In this document: in pieces, positions 6,011-7,932 of the stretch | Position numbering within the stretch: position 1 is the stretch's first letter | Layout: each line of letters starts with the position of its first letter | The notes under the pieces: generated by a model | The model's input: the letters and a program-made list of their open reading frames with translations, nothing else | Database searches by the model: none | What the model was told of the DNA's origin: nothing | Program-made: the position numbers and the translations under genes | Source of the DNA: a bacterium | Lineage (GTDB): Bacteria > Planctomycetota > JACOTG01 > JAUIME01 | Length of the DNA: 7,932 nt | Direction of reading: 5' to 3' | Assembly (NCBI GenBank): GCA_030433195.1 | Contig: JAUIME010000220.1 | Location: 1-7,932 of the forward strand

Positions 6011-6766
6011 ATGGACGATACCGAGGCGCGATTCATCGATTGTCGCGGCGTGACGCGGGTCTACGGCAGCGGCGCGGGGCGCACGGTGGCGCTCGACGGC
6101 GTCGATCTCGCCATCCCCGCGGGTGCGAGCGTGGCGCTCGTCGGCCCGAGCGGATCGGGAAAGAGTACGCTCTTGCACCTGATCGGTGGCCTGGACCGGG
6201 CCGACGCAGGAAGCGTCCGCGTGGCCGGGACCGACGTAGGAGCGCTCGGAGACCGTGACGCGTCGCGCTACCGCCTGCGCGACGTCGGGTTCGTCTTCCA
6301 ATTCTTCAACCTCGTGCCGACCCTCGACGCGGTCGACAACGTCGCGCTGCCGGCTCGGCTCGCGGGGCGTCCGGCGCGAGAAGCCCGCGAGCGCGCTCGG
6401 AAGTTGCTCGACGCCGTCGGGCTCGCGCGCGAAGCGGGGCGCCTTCCCGAGGAGATCTCGGGCGGGCAGCAGCAGCGTGTCGCCGTCGCGCGCGCGCTCG
6501 TGAACGAACCGAGGCTCGTGCTCGCCGACGAACCGACGGGCGCGCTCGACCGTGCGGCGGCGGCCGACGTGCTCGATCTGCTCGAGACGCTCGTGCGCGA
6601 TCGCGGCGCGACGTTCGTCCTCGCCACGCACAGCGCCGCGGCGGCCGCGCGCGCCGAACGGATCGTGCGCATCGAGGATGGTGCGATCGTCGAATCCGAC
6701 GCGGCCCTCGATCGCGCCGCGCTCGACGAGTTCGAGGCGGCCGATCGTGACGGGGCCGGCCGTTGA
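6011..6766 (+). CDS. ABC transporter ATP-binding protein, LolD/MacB-like, 251 aa
   Basis: Cytoplasmic ATPase that powers an FtsX-type permease, encoded next door. All nucleotide-binding motifs are present: Walker A GPSGSGKST (45-53), Q-loop Gln97 in FVFQFFNLVPTL, signature ISGGQQQR (149-156), Walker B LVLADEP with catalytic Glu174, D-loop GALD (177-180) and H-loop His207. The SGGQQQRVAVARAL and ADEPTGALD blocks, plus the FQFFNLVPTL variant, are hallmarks of the LolD/MacB/FtsE-like group used for lipoprotein release, efflux or envelope-stress functions rather than solute uptake. Length is a little above LolD (about 230 aa), due to an Ala/Asp-rich C-terminal tail. ATG 6011 gives the standard N-terminus but has no Shine-Dalgarno; the open frame extends to a GTG at 5981, whose GAAGG is only 2 bases away. 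Its stop overlaps the permease start. Substrate cannot be assigned. Confidence 0.93.
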   Translation: MDDTEARFIDCRGVTRVYGSGAGRTVALDGVDLAIPAGASVALVGPSGSGKSTLLHLIGGLDRADAGSVRVAGTDVGALGDRDASRYRLRDVGFVFQFFNLVPTLDAVDNVALPARLAGRPAREARERARKLLDAVGLAREAGRLPEEISGGQQQRVAVARALVNEPRLVLADEPTGALDRAAAADVLDLLETLVRDRGATFVLATHSAAAAARAERIVRIEDGAIVESDAALDRAALDEFEAADRDGAGR

Positions 6767-7932
6767 CCGCACTGGCGGCGATCCTCCTGCGCGACGTCAG
6801 GCGACATCCCGTGTCGGCGATCGCGTCGATCGTGGCCGTGGCGTGCGGTGTTGCGGTGTTCGTCGCGATCCACCTCGCGGGGGCGGCGGCGCGCGGCAGC
6901 TTCGTCGACGCGGTCGAGGCGGTCGCGGGGCGGGCCACGCACGAGGTTACGCGTCCCGGGCGGCTTCCCGAGGAACGCTTCGCCGAGATCGCGGTGATGC
7001 GCGGCGTTCGTGCGGCGCAGCCCGTCGTCGAAGGGCGCGTCGGGGTTCTCGCGATCGGGGACGACTCGGAGCGGGAGACCGGCGGGCCGGAGGAGGATGC
7101 GTCGTTCGCCGTCGCCCCGCCGCTTCGCGTCCTCGGCATCGACCCGTTTCGTTCGACGCCGTTTCTCGGCCGCGACGGCGAGGAGCGCGTCGTGCGCGAA
7201 TCGGAGTCGACGCGATTCGTGACCGAGCCGAACACGATCGTGTTGCCGCGACCGTGGGCCGACGACGCGGGCGTCGGTGCGGGCGAGACGCTCGTCGTCG
7301 CGGCGGGTGGGCGTCGCGTGGCGCTCACGGTGCTCGCGGTGTACGAGCTCGACGTGCTTCGCGAAGCCGCGCGCGACACGGCGATCGTCGACATCGCGAC
7401 GGCGCAAGAACTGCTCGGCCGCATCGGCTCGATCGATCGCGTCGAGCTCATCGTCGAGAAGGGGCGCGAGGCGCAGGTCGCCGAAGTGCTCGCGCCGGGA
7501 GAACGCCTCGAACGACCGGCGCAACGCGGCGCTCGCGTGGCCCGCATGATGGACGCGTTTCGATTGAACGTCGTCGCGCTCGGCGGACTCGCGCTCGTCG
7601 TCGGAGCATTGCTCGTCTACACGGCGGCGCAGTTCGCGGTCGTGCGGCGCGCGCGACTCCTCGGACAATTGCGATGCCTCGGCGTCTCGCGGCGCGGCGT
7701 GTTCGGGATCGTCGTGGGCGAGACGGCGCTACTCGGCAGCATCGGCGGACTCGCGGGGCTCGGGGGCGGCGTGGCGCTCGCCAACGGGATCGTCGGGACG
7801 ATCGGGCGCACGGTGAGCGATCTCTATGGATTCGTGCGTGCCGAGATCCGTCCGCTCGAACCGGGGTTCGCGATCGCGGTGGTCGCCGTGGCGACGATCG
7901 TCGCGCTCGCGTCGGGAATCGTCCCGGCGATC
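6763..7932 (+). CDS. FtsX-like ABC transporter permease, N-terminal 390 residues (cut by the window edge)
   Basis: Membrane partner of the preceding ATPase. The frame is open to the last base of the window. Segment 1 is a transmembrane helix (about 17-40), followed by an extracytoplasmic MacB-PCD-like domain (about 45-260). A typical FtsX-domain block follows: AFRLNVVALGGLALVVGALL (265-284), VVRRARLLGQLRCLGVSRRGVFGIVVGETALLG (293-325) with its R-x-x-x-L-x-x-L-R-x-L-G-x-x-R pattern, a third helix to about 345 and a fourth starting near 367. The sequence resembles the large YbbP/AttF-type permeases with two FtsX modules and about 800-850 residues, so less than half may be present; this is inference. 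The start is TTG at 6763, overlapping the ATPase stop in TTGA, with GGGG about 7 bases upstream; a frame stop at 6748-6750 rules out any start further upstream than that. Translational coupling is likely. Confidence 0.88.
   Translation, partial: MTALAAILLRDVRRHPVSAIASIVAVACGVAVFVAIHLAGAAARGSFVDAVEAVAGRATHEVTRPGRLPEERFAEIAVMRGVRAAQPVVEGRVGVLAIGDDSERETGGPEEDASFAVAPPLRVLGIDPFRSTPFLGRDGEERVVRESESTRFVTEPNTIVLPRPWADDAGVGAGETLVVAAGGRRVALTVLAVYELDVLREAARDTAIVDIATAQELLGRIGSIDRVELIVEKGREAQVAEVLAPGERLERPAQRGARVARMMDAFRLNVVALGGLALVVGALLVYTAAQFAVVRRARLLGQLRCLGVSRRGVFGIVVGETALLGSIGGLAGLGGGVALANGIVGTIGRTVSDLYGFVRAEIRPLEPGFAIAVVAVATIVALASGIVPAI

Noticed and set aside
5129..6772. 547-codon minus-strand open frame spanning the protease 5' end and the ABC gene
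   Set aside because: It runs across two confidently assigned genes and the divergent promoter region, with Arg/Ala/Asp-rich translation and no domain; it is a shadow frame.
6268..7668. 466-codon minus-strand frame opposite the ABC ATPase and permease
   Set aside because: It is antisense to genes with full motif support, and its translation is Arg/Asp-rich with no recognisable motif.

Overview
The window is GC-rich and gene-dense, with no gap above about 220 bases and no sign of mobile elements, CRISPR arrays, tRNA or rRNA. Both edges cut genes. The periplasmic cytochrome c nitrite reductase of the CxxCH type, and a secreted subtilase with a long prodomain, an Asp-rich loop, an IPT/TIG domain and a beta-rich tail, suggest a Gram-negative bacterium. 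Planctomycetota or a related high-GC lineage is my best guess, but this rests on family resemblance recalled from memory and not on a marker gene.

Layout. (1) 1-1100, minus strand: nrfH followed by the 5' part of nrfA, the membrane quinol dehydrogenase and catalytic subunit of ammonia-forming nitrite reduction. NrfH takes electrons from the quinone pool and passes them to NrfA, which reduces nitrite to ammonium in the periplasm. (2) 1101-1254: the nrfHA upstream region, with a 17-bp dyad. (3) 1255-3370, minus strand: an MFS transporter, then an uncharacterised lipoprotein 46 bases downstream, probably one transcript. (4) 3371-3591: an intergenic region with a convincing rho-independent terminator for the next gene upstream and a second hairpin directly behind its T-tract. 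(5) 3592-5811, minus strand: a secreted S8 serine protease with all catalytic residues present. (6) 5812-6010: a divergent promoter region. (7) 6011-7932, plus strand: a LolD/MacB-type ABC ATPase and the N-terminal part of an FtsX-like permease, overlapping by three bases and probably translationally coupled.

Nothing here amounts to a clearly new system. The points most worth a second look are the His-ligated (CxxCH) catalytic heme site of NrfA, the orphan lipoprotein with a faint transglutaminase-like GDC...H pattern, the apparent leaderless start of the ABC ATPase, and the repeats inside the nrf genes. Very long open frames opposite real genes, up to 790 codons, are GC-driven shadows and are not annotated.
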